NCBI GenBank assembly: GCA_013399305.1
Contig: VXAI01000245.1
Coordinates: forward strand, 72,411-136,410
Origin: Rostratula benghalensis
Lineage: Eukaryota > Chordata > Aves > Charadriiformes > Rostratulidae
Direction of reading: 5' to 3'
Length of the DNA: 64,000 nucleotides
Shown here piece by piece: positions 29,736-43,400 of this stretch. Below the pieces are notes generated by a model. That model did not search any database, was not told where the DNA came from, and saw only the letters and a program-made list of their open reading frames with translations. How positions within the stretch are numbered: position 1 is the stretch's first letter; each line of letters starts with the position of its first letter. The translations under genes were made by a program, and so were the position numbers.

Positions 29736-32700
29736 TCTGTGACGTGTCCTGGGACAACCTCCTTTCTCCACTTCCTTCTCAGCTGGCCACAGGGAAAGCA
29801 AGGCTGTAAGGAGAACACAAAACCCGTGTCTGTACCAGCACCAGCTCAGTTTTAACTCTTTCTGCTGCCCATTGGCCCAGGTTTGCCTTTAATTACAGGT
29901 ATCTCTCAGCCTCAGCTACTGCACACGTATGGAAAACATGTTGGAAGGTTTCCATTGCTTCCTTGGGACTCTGATCACTCTTCCTGGGATTCAGTGGCTG
30001 GAAACCAAGGTAGTCCGGGATTATTTTCTCATTATTGTCAATGTTGCCTGCAGCAGCCAAGCGGGTGTGTGTGAACAGCAAGGAGTCTAGGGCTGGGGGC
30101 TCTGATAGGCCCCCTTCTCCCCTAGCATGGAAGCTGGCCAAGGGCTTGCGTGGGAGAAGAGGTTCCTGGTTATGTGGAAAGGTCATCAGAAAGGATGAGC
30201 CTAAGTACATGAGGAGAACGTGCAGCACAAGGTGGACAGGTAAACGGGATGGAAATCCTCAGACAAATTCCTGCAGTTCACACCGTGACCGAGAGGCTGT
30301 GGTGGCTTTGCCTGTGCCTTGCTTTGTTTGCAGTTTGCTTTGAATGGAGTTGGCTGCCTTCAGCCCCAAGTCCAGCTGTACAGATTACTCATTTCCATAT
30401 TCATTCAATCATTGTTAACAGCCTCTGCCGGGTCACGGAATCAATTCAAGAGCTTTTATTGTAAACCGTCCCCTCCTCTTAATGTGCTCCAGGTTTCTGT
30501 CTTAGCAGTGAACAAGAGCTGAGAGTCAGAGGTGGCTTCAGACAAGCCTGGGAGCTGGAAGCTGAAATGCTCAGGGGTGAAGCATATGCTCACATAGTTA
30601 ACCAAGTGAGTTAACTATCATTATCAGTTGTTAATGTGCCATTGACTTGATCTGGCTGCTGACATTTAGCCTTCCCAGAGTGACAGTAAAGCCACAGCTG
30701 CAAGGCTTCCATCACAGCTGCAGAAGGCCAAAAAGCTATCTTTGGAGTTTTTCTTTTAAAATGCAATTAAGGGTTAGTCACCAGCATTCCTCAGAAAAGG
30801 GGGTCTTCAGCTGCTGGGCTGCAAAACAGCTGTGGTTTCTGTGTCCAGAGCCAGGCAAAGGGAGAGGTGATGCAGGTACTTAATTAGAAGGATTGCTTAA
30901 ATACCTTCCCTCTAGCCACCTCCATGAGCATCGCTGGATCAGAGGGAAGTGAAGCCAGGAGGGGCTGTGAACTCTGCAGAGCATTGCAAAATGAGCTGGT
31001 GAGAAAAAGAAACAACTGGGGAAGGATCTTGTGGAGTGAGAGATTCAGCCAGGAGGGTGGGAAATGTGATTTGCATTTGGTAACTACAAACACACATCGC
31101 CTGGGGTAGAGGAGAGGAGCCACAATAGCTAGGAATGCCCCGGGGACATGTCCTGATCCCCTCCTAGAGAGGTCCCATTTGAATTTCTGCCTGGGAAAAA
31201 GCAGGGTCAAGTGCTGAATATGCAGAATCCTCTCCTCCTCCTCTCCCTCCTTGCATCTCGACAGCAAGCCTGACTGGGAAGAGCTGGGAAAGGACCGGAG
31301 GGGTCAATAGGCAGCATGGACCTCGTGCTCTGTTTGCATCCTGCAGGAAATCAGAAAGCACTGTAATTAGTCAAAGGGTGCAAAGGGTCAGGCTGGCAGG
31401 AAGGACCATGGTGGGGAGGTGACATTTAAGTGACAATGCTTTGAGCAGGAGGTGTTGTAATCTGGGCCCACACCTGGATTTACCAGGTTTGTGAGATCTG
31501 CTGGACTGGAAGAGGCTCCCAGGGATCTAGAACCAGAGCAAGGTAAATGGCAAATCCAGAGGGAATAAACCCTGCACTTGGCCCCAGAGGTTGAGGGGAT
31601 CCATCTGACTGGATGCATTTTCTCTCTCTAACCCCACTTGGACAGAAAAGGAAGATACCAGGGGAATATGGAGACCCTTCACCCAGTTTGGGTTAGCATC
31701 AAGCACCCTCTGCGGTGAAAAGACGGGACAACTTGACCCCTGACATCACCCTCTGGTGGCTTCCAGCACCAGTGGGTGCAACCTTCTGCCAGAGAAATAG
31801 GTACAAGCAGGCTTTTCTCTAACCCTCTACAGCTTTGCTTCCACCCCTAACATCTCCAGCTCTGGCAGACAGGCCAGAATAAACCTGGGCAAGGATGGCA
31901 GCAGTGTCCCTGAGATCCAGAGCATCTCTGTAACAATTGCAGTTTCACAGCCCTTCAGACACTTCCTCACACATTTCTTTTGTCCCACTTTCACAGTGGG
32001 TCCTCTCCAGGCTGTGGTTGGTTGCTGTCATTACCCTCTGCTCCAAGAACCCTCGCTGGGCTCACTGCTAATGTGAAGGATCTACCTCTTTGACTTTCCT
32101 GTCATTAGCCATTTTTTCCCCAATGTCTTGTGGCTTTTTGTTTATCTGTCTCTCTGGAAATGAGACTCCCCAGAGCTGAATTCTCCATGGCCGTGGCACA
32201 AGTGTTTCACTTTCTGGTGTTGTGAAGTGACATGGGAGAGACAGCTCTGAAAATGGCTTGTGTGTAGAAGAAACCCATCCTTCTACATGAAATGTGGTGA
32301 GAACCAGGCAAGGGGTTTGGTTTGAAAAGCCTCCTCTGCTGGATTTTTAGTTTGGGCTTGAAAGAAGTAACGCTGGTATGAACATGATCGTTTCCCGCTG
32401 GTTAGACTTGTGCTGACAATGAAGTCTGGAGAAAAGAGAGTGATTTCCATGGACTCTTTTGACTTCACTGCTAAAGCACTGGGGTTTGATACTTTTTTTT
32501 TTTTCCTTTTTTTTTATTTCATTATTCATGCTGCATAACTTATTCCAGCAGGATAATCTGAGCAAGAGCGACAAACTGTCGGTAACCAAGTATTTTTTGG
32601 AAGAAGAACCACTCTGTGTTCAAGCACCTGTTGGGATATTCCTTCCCTACAGCCCTGGATTGCAGTTCTGAGGGGACAGGGGGTCAGGACCTCCACTGCC

Positions 32701-33970
32701 TTTTGCCTTGTGCTTTTCACAAAGGAAGCTGAGCCAGAATAAGGGGATGGGATGGCATGGCATGGGGTGGGACCAATCTCAGGGCACTCAGCTGTCAATC
32801 ACCATCTGCACTGCTGTATATATTTGGGGGATGTTGCTTTGACCTTTGGGACAGTTGGTGCCTACACCATCACACCGCAAGACACAAACATGAGTAAATG
32901 CTTGTTTTTAAGGAAAAACCCTTGCATCTCTGTTCTCCTTTATTTCTGGGGCGTTCAGCAATAGCATGATGTCCTAAGGATGACAAATAGTAACAGGGAT
33001 TGCCCTTATGGGGATCTTCAGCCAAGAGACAGGAACAAATCAACATAGGTGAGTAACAGCCATAAGACCAGAGGGGGAACTAGGCTGAGGGCCCTTGGGT
33101 GTAGCTTGGAGGACAGTTGCAGCAAGGGCTGTGTGAGGTTGAGAGGGGAAGCAGATATCCACCCGGCATCCCTTTCCAGCTCTGAACCCCTTATTTCAGT
33201 AACCTGCTGAATCAGAGTACAAAAGTCCCAGATACCAAAAGTTTGTGGTACCCCTGTCACGTCCAAGCCTCAACTCGTTCATGTTTGGTGTAGGAAGCAT
33301 CCTGGAGGCCACTCATGGTGGACTTTTCGATTTGCCTTTCTGCCAGGGCAGAGTAGGTGCCGCAGCCGCCTTGTTGAGTCACTAAAGGGTGACATCTTCC
33401 CTTTGTGCCTCCCTGGGGATGCTGCCTCCAAGGTCCATCAGAAAGTGAACTAAAGCAGGTAGGGAGCTGCAGAAGAGTCTCCTCTCCAGAGCAGAAGCTG
33501 ATGCGGGCCTGTGAGCTACCTTAGGGCTACCATCCAACTGGGCTTTTCCAGGCTCCCACCAGCCAGGAACTGGGGACAGATGGGTTTTGAGGACTTACTT
33601 TCTCAGTCTGCATATGTGTCAGCCATGGCCACTGTTCATGTGCTGCGTGGTGGAGTGAGGAATTTCCAGGCATGCTTCAGTCCAGCTGAAGCAGCACTCG
33701 TGCACCACGGCAGAAGCCCTAACAACTTCCAGGAAGACTGGATGCGCTTGTAAGTGCTGGTGCTCCTGGGAAGCACTGGATGCATGCTGCCAGATGTTCT
33801 ACACGTGAGCATTCAATGCAATGTGCCGTGGTGGTTGGTTTCAATACTTGTATAATGGAAAGCACGTGGGCAGGTTTCGTGTCTGGCAGTGGAAACATAA
33901 AAGAAGCTGATCGCTAGACACTGAATTTAACCTGAAAACCCACAACACTGAGACCAATTCCCAACTCTCC

Positions 33971-34040
33971 ATAGAATCATAGAATTATTGAGGTTGGAAG
34001 AGACCCTTGGGATCATCGAGTCCAGCCATCAGCTCTGGGA
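33971..34040 (-). mobile_element. CR1 LINE 3' terminus, reverse orientation
   Basis: The sequence atagaatcatagaattattg followed by aggttggaagagacccttgg is the reversed end of a CR1 element. Only about 70 bases remain recognisable. Confidence 0.85.
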
Positions 34041-34682
34041 ACTCTCCCTTCTCACAAACAGCAGGACTAATCACAGCTGCTGTTCCTGTAGTCTCCAGCT
34101 TGAGACTCATTGTGCTGTGAACAGGGGCTTGCCAAGTAATTATGCCAATAATAATCATGTGTTTTGTGTTGAGAATATGAGCTCTGTGATTAGAAGGGAC
34201 ACCTCAAAAACCCCTGTCCTGCCTCGTGGACCTCAGGCAGCAGGAGAACATGAGCGATTTTCTACACTGGAGCTGAAAATCAGACTCTGGGTGATTCCAG
34301 TCACTAATCCTTACTGATTTCATGCCCCCACTGTATTACTGAAACCTATTCTTGAGCAGCTGGGTCAGCAGATAAAAAGAGGGGGCTGATTAACCTGTAG
34401 CAAGAGGATTCAGGAGCTCCTAAACAGCTAAACCGCTTGGCTCTTAGAGGCAAAGCCTTCTCCATCTCAAAAGAAACCAGACCTCACATGGATTTCCTGC
34501 TCTCTTGGTCTGTCTTGCCTGGTGAGCCAGGATAAAGCCTTGCTCAAGGCCTGTCCTGTTCTGCCCCTCACAATCTGGGTCAAAACTGCCTCTCCCACCC
34601 CCAAATTTTCACAATTACTTGGACAGCAAAACTATGAAGCTGCCTGGACCGCTCCGAGAGTCAGTGATATGCCCTTGTCACC

Positions 34683-35283
34683 AAGAGGGCTGATGGAATC
34701 CTGGACTGTGTAGGGAAGAGTGTGACCAGTATGTCAAGGGAGGTCATTCTCCCTCTCTGCTCTGCACTGGTGAGGCCACAACTGGAATACTGCACCCAGT
34801 TCTGGACTCCCCAGTTCAAGAGAGACAGGGAACTACTGGAGAGAGTGCAGCACAGGGTGACAAAGATGGTGGAGGGAGTGGAGCATCTCCCTGATAGGGA
34901 AAGGCTGAGAGAGATGGGACTCTTTAGCATGGAAAAGGTTGAGGGGAGACCTTATCTATGTTTACAGGTATCTAAAAGTGGGTTGAAGGAGGATGGAGAC
35001 AGATTCTTTTCAGTGGTTCCCAGTAATAGGATGAGGGCAATGGGCACAAGTTAGAACATGGGAAGTTCCATTCAAATATGAGACAAAACTTCTTTGGGGT
35101 GAGGGTGGCAGAGCCCTGGAAGAGGCTGCCCAGGGAGGGTGTGGAATCCCCTTTTCTGGAGACCTTCAAGCCCTGCCTGGATGCAGCCCTGAGTGATGTG
35201 CTCTGGGCAATCCTGCTGTAGCAGGGGAATTGGACTGGATGGTCTCTAGAGATCACTTCTGACTCTGACAATGCCCTGATTCC
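34683..35283 (+). mobile_element. CR1 LINE 3' fragment, about 600 bp
   Basis: It carries the end of the CR1 reverse-transcriptase region as broken sequence (gaggccacaactggaatact, cccagttctggactccccag) and then the 3' UTR through gctgcccagggagggtgtgg to aatgccctgattcc. It is the longest CR1 copy in the window. Reading frames are disrupted. Confidence 0.92.
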
Positions 35284-35527
35284 AGGAGAGGTGAAGGCCC
35301 CCAAGGAGAATGCCCTAAGGAGGTGTTTGTTAAAGATTAAACAGAGATATCCTGTAGAAAGGTGATCTCTGAACTGCCCAGAGACTCTGTGCGTAACACA
35401 AAGGAGGAGTTCACTCTTAGCAGTCTCTTTTGCTGAGATCATGAAAAATGCTGCTGAAGTGTTGAGTCTTGGCAGTTAGAAGGGCTGATCATGCAATAGG
35501 TTTACTGTAGCTTTTAACCAAAATATA

Positions 35528-36300
35528 TGAAGGGGGGGGGGAGACGCTGCGCTGAGCCTGGTATTGATACCATGAAGCGGAAAAATGCTGAAGACAAGAA
35601 TTTATGGGAAAGCACCACATCACTGAGCTGGCATAAGAATATCAGACCAAACAAAGGTAAAAAGAGTAAAGGTGTCTCTCCTCAGTCGACTACCAGAGAC
35701 CCTGGAGTATGCACACATCATTGTACTTCAGGTGTTATTAGTAACTAGTGCTGAAAGGCCTTTTGTGTATTCTCATGAACAATGAGGATTCTATCCTTGA
35801 ATTTATCAAGCATGAGCTAATGAAAAGAACTCCTAATCAAGGGAGGCAAGCATTCTATCATTCTTGAGGAGTCACACTGAGCGTAAGGACCTTGCAGATG
35901 GTACTAATCTACAAGGTTTGAGAAGTTTAGCCAACTTGGCAGGAAAGTGAAAATTCTTTGTGTCCTAAACTGAACTACCTTCATTATAATACTAAAATTC
36001 ATGCTCGTAGGTCAAGAGAACCCTTCCCCAGGTGAAGACCCTAACCTTGAGCATGGTAGCTATAACTTGATGATGTAATTGTTATGTAAAGTATTAACCA
36101 ATCAAATATAGGTAGGAGGTACTAATATTATAATGATGATGTAAAATGGGTGTAGCAATCAGGTGGAGAGTTCTAATGGCTGTGCACCATAGGAGGAGAA
36201 ACCCCTCATGCACCTGGTGCTGTAACTAAACTAATGCCAGCTTTCCAAACTACAAACCTAGTTTGGAGAGAAATAGCTGTGTTATGGATTTTGGTAACAG
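35528..36300 (+). mobile_element. Possible solo LTR of an endogenous retrovirus
   Basis: An A/T-rich block differs in base composition from its GC-rich surroundings. It begins near tgaagggggggggg and ends ttttggtaaca, so it has TG...CA-like ends, and contains a CCAAT box (aaccaatcaaa). I could not find matching target-site duplications or any viral coding sequence, so this is a weak call. The boundaries are guesses. Confidence 0.25.
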
Positions 36301-37189
36301 AATCACTCTGAGAAAAATGAACTGGTTGTAATTGTCGGGGAAGCCAAAGCATCTTCTGAACAAATGGCTGTGGATTCCTGGCCCCGTTCCACTTCCACTC
36401 ATTATATCAATTAATTTTCCCACCACTGGCCACAACATTGTTCTTCAGCTCCTGCCTGGCGGGCGAAAAGGCCACAGAATGGTCAGCCCTTGACATACCT
36501 CACGCTGCCAGCTTCACAGGCAGAGCACAGCACAGACAGGGAGGGAGGCAGGGAGGGTGACACCACCACAAGGTCCTCAGGGCACAGCGAGCGAGCGCCA
36601 GGCCTGCAGCTCCTTGGGTTTTGCTGTGTAACTTTTCATTGAGCTGTCTCAGGTAGGTATGAAGAAAACAGAGTAAATTGCAAACTGACTCATGCTTGGA
36701 GGCTGAATGCTTCCAGCTGGCCCTGAATTATTATTACACCATATACATAGGTGTGATACTACACATAGGTCAATTGCCTGTTATTGAAACCAGCATCCAT
36801 TCCGAAAAGCTCAGCTTTAACCTTTACCTGCCTTACGCTTGTTTAAATTCCAGAGATGTTGTAAGGAGGGCTTTGGGAGCTGATTAAAAGAGAAATGAGA
36901 AAGGCTGCTTGTCTCACTTTTGTTGTAAAAGAAACACAGACATAAGAAATGCAAGGTGCTGTGCTTTATAAATAAAAGGTGACCCTATGCTGCTGAATGT
37001 ACTCACCCCTCTTGCTCCTTTTTCTGTAGGGGGAATGTGCTACAGAGAGAGGGTCAATTTCTGTCAATTTATCTAATTATTCTCATTTCCCTGTGTTCAT
37101 GGGACCGCTTTACCAGTACATATACCCTCCCCAGGAGGTCCCTGTCAGGGTATGGGGTGGTCTGTGCATCAGGCAGGGAAAAGCTTTGG

Positions 37190-37447
37190 GAGCACCGAAC
37201 GCATGTGGGGAGATCACGGCACCGCGGAGCCCTGTGTGGGCAACACCACCCCGCCGCTGTGGTCCCCGGGCACTGCCGGGGGGAAAACCCGGTGCCCGGC
37301 GGGCCCACTGCGTCCTGGCCAAGTCCCGCTTCTGACCGGCCACTAACAAGATGGCGGACCCCGCTGCCCTCACCAAGATGGCGGGCGGGGGGGGTCACTG
37401 GCGGTCGCCCCGGAAGTGGATTGGGGGCGGCGCCGTCCCGGCCCAGC
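37190..37447 (+). promoter_or_regulatory. IGBP1: IGBP1 CpG promoter with paired YY1-type sites
   Basis: A CpG-rich stretch precedes the IGBP1 ATG. It contains two AAGATGGCGG motifs (37348-37357 and 37375-37384), the YY1 consensus typical of housekeeping promoters, plus an ETS/GABP site ccggaagtg at 37410-37418 and an inverted CCAAT (attgg) just after. No TATA box is seen. This fits a broadly expressed gene. Confidence 0.7.
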
Positions 37448-40400
37448 ATGGCGGAGGAGGCCGATACCGGGCCGCGGCTGGCCGAGCTGCTGGCCGCTGG
37501 CCGGCGGTTTTGGGAGGAGGTGGAGACCGGCGCCGAGCCCTCCACAGGGGCTCCGGCCGTGCAGGATAAGGTGCGGCAGGGACTGGACGCGCTGCAGCGG
37601 GCGGCCGCCATGGTGGCTCAGCTGGACCTGTTCAGGTGAGGGGAGGGGAGGGACGGGCCTGGGCCGGGACCCGGTGCCGGGGGCTGGCAGTGAGGCCGCA
37701 CAAGGGTCTTTCGTGCCTTCCGCCGCCTCCACACGGGCCGCCGGTGAGCGGAGCGGGCAGGGCAAGGCTGATGTGGTCTCTCGCCTTTACAGCGAGAATG
37801 AGGAGCTGGAGGAGATCGCCTCGGCCGACCTGAAGTACCTGCTGCTGCCCGCCTTGCTGGGCGCCCTGACGCTGAAGCAGGTCGACCTGAGCAGGAGGCT
37901 GGAGCACCTGGAGAGCGCTCGGGCCCAGTTCTGGCGTTTCCTCAAGCTCTGCAGCAGCTACGGGCTGGGCAGCTTCAACCTGCCGCCCGCCAGCCCCCCG
38001 GGAGAGGAAGATGCCGGGAGCCCGTCCCCGAGAGGTCCCTCTGCCGCCCAGGCCAGCCTGGTGGCCATGGCGTCGAGTAGACAAGCCAAGATCGAAAGGT
38101 GAGGCGCTTGCTCTGCGGTGTTTAAAGGCTCTGGGGAATGGGTTGAGAAGAGGAGAGCTTCAGGCAGTCCGAGGTTGTACTGGAAAGGTTGTCTCAGGAG
38201 AGAACTGGTTCCCTTTTTACTGGAATGCTTCAGTCTTTAAACATTCATTTTAAGATATGCACTATGTATTACTTAATGGTGTTGGGCTCTGTGCAGGTTG
38301 GAGAGATGTATTTATGTCTTTAGTGCCTGGTCTGTGAATAAGAATGGTACAAAAGCTCTTATGATTAGTTCTTTCATCACTGCTGTGTAAAGCCACTCAC
38401 ATTGGAGTCTACTATCAATGTGCTTAATAGATCTTTAAAAAAGGGGGTGGTTGATGCCCCTTTGCCATGCTTTAGTTGGGGATTTTGACAATCTTTGCGG
38501 CTTACTGTGGTTAGCACTGAAAGGCCCAAACTGAGCTCAAGAGCTGTTCAAATCGCATGAAGACAAAAGTAGGATTTATATTTTAGAGAGTAACCCATCT
38601 GAGATACCAGAATACATCTGGGTGAGTGCAGCAAAGTCTGTTCATCATGGGCCACTTGTCAGCAGTCTCAGAGCTGTGTATCACCTCCCGAGTGCGAGTG
38701 AGTTTTGTCAGTGGCAGGGCTTTGGTTACACGCCTGTCCCCCTCGCTGTGCCCTGACTCCAGCTTGAAGATGAGCAGGAGGCACCTGCTTTGTGAGTTCT
38801 GCCACAGGCAGGTTAGTTCTTGATCAGGGTGAGACATTGTAATTATATTTGCTTTCAGTAAAACGCGTATCGACTGCGTGACCAAAATACTCCAAAGAAG
38901 GCCTGTATCACCACACTGGCTCCAGACCCCTCTCATCCTGAGAGCTCTCTGGGCAAGCACGTGCTGAGGGCTGGAGCACCTCTCCTGGGAAAAAAGGCTG
39001 AGAGAGTTGGGGGTGTTCAGCCTGGAGAAGGGAAGGCTCCAGGGAGACCTTAGGGCCCCTTCCAGTCCCTAAAGTCTACAGGAGAGATGGGAAGGGAGGG
39101 GAGCCATAGGATGAGGAGGAACAGTTTTAAACTGAAAGAGGGGAGGGGATTTAGATTAGATATTGGGAAGAAATTCTTTACTGTGAGGGTGGTGAGACAC
39201 TGGAACAGAGACACTGGCAATTCTCTCACGTAGGTTGCCCAGAGAAGCTGTGGCTGCCCCATATCTGGAGGGGTTCAAGGCCAGGCTGGATGGGGCTTTG
39301 AGCAACCTGGTCTGATGGGAGGTGTCCCTGCCCAGGGCCAGGGGGGTTGGAACTGGATGATCTTTATGAGTCTTTTCTAACCTGAACCACTCTGTAATTT
39401 TATGCTGTGGCGTCCCAGGGAGCAGGTTGGGTTTGTGATGGCCAACCAAAGTGATTTTTTTCCTGCTGTGGATTGTAAAGACAAATAGGAATGGAGTGTT
39501 TTGCTTTGCTTCCCTGCAGGACAAGGACAGGGCTGGGCAGTCAGGACCTCAACCAATTAAGATGTTGGTTTGGGGCTTCTTGTGCAGCACTTTCAGATAG
39601 GTTTGTTTTCTCAGAATGCCTCTAGTATGTTCCTTGTCCTTTCAGCTCCTCTAATCCTTGGTCTTACTGTTTGCTCTTCAGGTGGCACTGTAACTGAAGG
39701 AAGTGGCACGCAAGGATTTAGCCTGGAACTGGATTATATAGGCAGTTCCCCACTTTAGTAACTAACTCCTGAAAAGGTCAAAATGGTCCAAAAATCCAGA
39801 AAGCCAAAATGACATTAAATCCAACCTGCACACACAAAGCCACCTGAGGCAGAAGTTGGAAAAGTGTTTTAATTTGTCTTATAAGCAGCTTCTTGCTATC
39901 TTTGTGTCATATGAAAGAGAGTCAACATAACCACTGCGTTGGTTTTCTTAGTGAAGGAGACGGTGAGTTAAAGTTCTGTTTTCTCCAGGAGATTCATGTT
40001 GCCAGGCTTGCCTAATTTTACCTGGGAGGCTTAATTTTCAAGGATTGCTCAATTTTTTGAAGGAGAAGAAAATAATTGAGAGAGGGGCATCCAACTTTTA
40101 AACTGTCTTCCTAAACTGCTTGTAACTGACAGGAGACTTAAATTATTAGAACTGTAAACAATCACAACCTCCCTTTGTGTATACATTTTTCTTTTTAAAT
40201 ATGTGAATTGTGTTAAACCTTTTAGAAGGAGCAGTAAAGATCCTACGTAATGTCCAGATGTGAGTTGACAGATGGAAATGATGGGGTAGAAAGGAGGAAA
40301 AGATTTTGGTGCTGCACATGTGTATATAACCATGCATTTTCAGAGCCTGTTTTAAGCAGGTTGGAACTCTACTCATTTCTGTAGTTTTCATTTGTCAAAA

Positions 40401-43400
40401 AGCTTCTTGTTTTCAGTCAGATGAGGTGGGGAGATGGATCCCCCTGCTTCATGTTTTGCCTCTTGCTTAGGCATTGTTAGAGGTCATCAGTAAATGGCAA
40501 CCAGTATGTTCTGGTGCTGCCAGTGCTCCTTCTCTAAGAAGAAATAGGTTAAAAAACAGGTACATTCCTGTAACTCTTCATTTGCTTCTACTGGACTCTT
40601 ACTCAGCTGTTAAATGTGTGGGTCCTCCTCGCACAAGGAGGACTTCAAAGATTTGAGGAGCTTTAGGAATATCTGGGATTTGTGTACCCTAATCACCACT
40701 GGTCAGCAACTGGCACCTCTGTGAAAAGCAGCTGAAAGGGGGTTGGAGTGGGAGGCAACTCTCCAACTGCATTTTGATTCAACTTCAAGAAACAGAAAAT
40801 TGTTTATTTTTGTAGAAGCTGTGTCTGGGCTGGGCTGGAGAAAGATTATTTAATGATCTTGTGTTGTTCTCTTGGAGACAGATACAAGCAGAAGAAGGAA
40901 CTGGAGAACAGGTTGGCCTCTATGGGAACCTTTGTGGAGAGCGGGCAAGCGGACGAGGATCAGATACGGGAATTTTATATACTGCAAATCCAGAAGTGGA
41001 TCAACACCAGCCTTGAGGAAATTGAGAGTATTGACCAAGAAATGGTCATCCTGAGGAGCAGAGGTACAGGGAAACAGGTATGAGATCTCTCTTGTGCTGC
41101 AGGTCTGCTGGGCTGGGGGTAGTTAGACATGATAATAGACACTGTTATAGGTAACTGAACCTCAGAGGCATTCAGTAACAGGGTTTCCTAAGTGTTACTC
41201 TGTGAATTCTTGATTGAAATGTAGCTCAATCACAGCACAAGCAAATGGAGTTTGGGTTAATTCTGAAGGGACAGAGGTCTGATTTTTGGATTAATCACTG
41301 TCTGGTGCTACCACGTGTTCTAGACAGTCATGTCTTGTGAAATGCTAGACCATCAAGTATCAGAGCTGAACCAGTCTGCACACAGAGGCTTTTCCACACT
41401 TTGCCAGGCCCTTAACTCTAAAGAACTAAGTCCATTTGTAAATTAAAAGAAGACCCTTGTTGATTTCTTTCAAGCCTACGCTGCTGGTCTACAAAGAGTG
41501 CAGCCATTGCAGAAAGAAACGCCTGTTCTGGAGGCTGAAAGCTTCTCAAAGACTTGCAAGTCCTGGGTGGAATAGTCTTCCTGGGCTTTATATTACTCAC
41601 CTAAAATGTCTGTTGAGAAATAAATAATAATAAAAAAATCATAATGTGCTGTCATAGCCCATCATCCTGCTTTGTTGGCACAGCTGGTTTGTGCAGTTTG
41701 TTATTGGCACTGCAGAACCCTGTTCTTCTATAGCACTCTGGGTGATACCATCAGGAATTATGAGCTCTGCTTGCTTCAGAATGTACTGTGTGTGAACCCC
41801 AGGAAAAATAAGCTATATTTCATGCTTTGATGTGAGTTGATCTGGTTTAGCACTGTCAGTTTTTCCGCTTTGATCAGAGAGGGTGTAACAAAGGCACAAA
41901 AAGAAGTCATTTGGAAGAGCTCACAGATGGAGTTCATGACTTAAACTGATTTAAGGCCTGAATTGTCCATCTTGGGATGTTGCTCTGACAGCAGAGGCAT
42001 TTCCCTTCTATGAGTTTTTAAAGAACTTGTTTGGGGTGGGAAGCAGAGAAGGGGATTCTCATCTACAGGGTTATCTTGTGACTATAGTTTGCATCTTCAG
42101 CCTTCAGCACCACCACACGGTACTTCTCGGCAAGTCAGGACTCCACTGAAACCTTTCATTCTTACCCGGGATGCTGCTCAGGCTAAGTATGTTATTTTCT
42201 GATTACTTAGATGGATGCAGTAGCATGCAGTTTTCTGTACTCAAGTCAAGCCCTAGAAACTCTTTCAAATGCAGAAAAGCAGCCATTCCCTTCAGGAATT
42301 GTGTCGCATCGCGATGGCATGTGCTGTGCATCTGCAGAGGGGATGGGGGGGAACATTTAATGCATTTCTTCCACTGTCTGCATTTTTTTTTTTTCCCCTT
42401 GTCAAAGTGCTGCAGTTCTTTGGCTAATTCTGTTTCCTCCTATGGGGATGGCAGAAGAGAAGCAAATATTACTGTGTTAGTTTATAGGCCACGTGCTCGC
42501 CGTTTGGTAAGCAGTGGAGGGGCGAGGCTTATCTGCCCCTCTAACCTCTGCGTGACACAACAGGATTGTTCTTCACTGTTAAAAATAAAGAGCCCTGCAG
42601 CCAAAAGCAGACCTGGTCTCTTAATCCAACGTAAACTCTGGAAGATTTCAGTGAATTCAAATAAATTATCTCGGGGGCTGGGGAGATGTGGTACCTCCCA
42701 GAGAATCGTCAGTCACAGTAATACATGTTTTAACTCCAAGGCTTTCCCTGGGGGATCAAGATCTTAAACACCTCATGGCACTGTGAGATTCTAGCAAGGA
42801 ATATGGCAGCAAAACCACAAAATGGGTTAGAAACCAGATTTCTTGGCAATCTTTTGACACTATTTGCCCTTCTATATATTTTAGCCAAGCAGTGCCTAAT
42901 TCAGCTCCTGGGGCCTCCTTGGCAAGCTGTGCCTGCAGATTGCTCTCCTTTGGGCTGGAGGAGCGAGCCCTCACCCTCACCTCACTTAAACCAGCAGGAT
43001 GGACTCTTTAAATGCCACTAGGGCTGGGTTACCAGCAAATCTGTTGCTGGTGGGCCAGGCTGTAGAAATAAGTTTGTTCTCAAGCCCCCCTTTATAACAT
43101 GCCTTATATTATTAGTACTAATTGGAGTAGAGGGTGGTTCTGTGCACGTTGGTTGGGGTTTTTTTTACTTTTCTGCTCATTTGTAGTAATGTAAAACGTT
43201 GTCTTTGACTGTCTCTCTCTCTCCCCATAGAGTGTTTGGTGCTGGATATCCTGGGCTGCCCACCATGACCGTGGATGACTGGTACGAGCAGCGCAGAAGG
43301 CAAGGGGTGGTGTCAGGTCAGAGCACCCCTCAGAGAGCACCAGGTAGGGAGCAGCAAAACAAAGACTGGAACAGAGAATTAGAGAAGCCTGTGTTCAGGT

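Larger units (their letters stand above)
29740..37180. other. Intergenic, WNT11B to IGBP1; no gene supported
   Basis: No exon is recognised on either strand. Contents seen: a cluster of GTTAAC/GTTAAT motifs at 30597-30635, a short reverse CR1 end at 33971, a longer sense CR1 at 34683-35283, and an AT-rich block at 35.5-36.3 kb with some features of a solo LTR. Confidence 0.6.
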
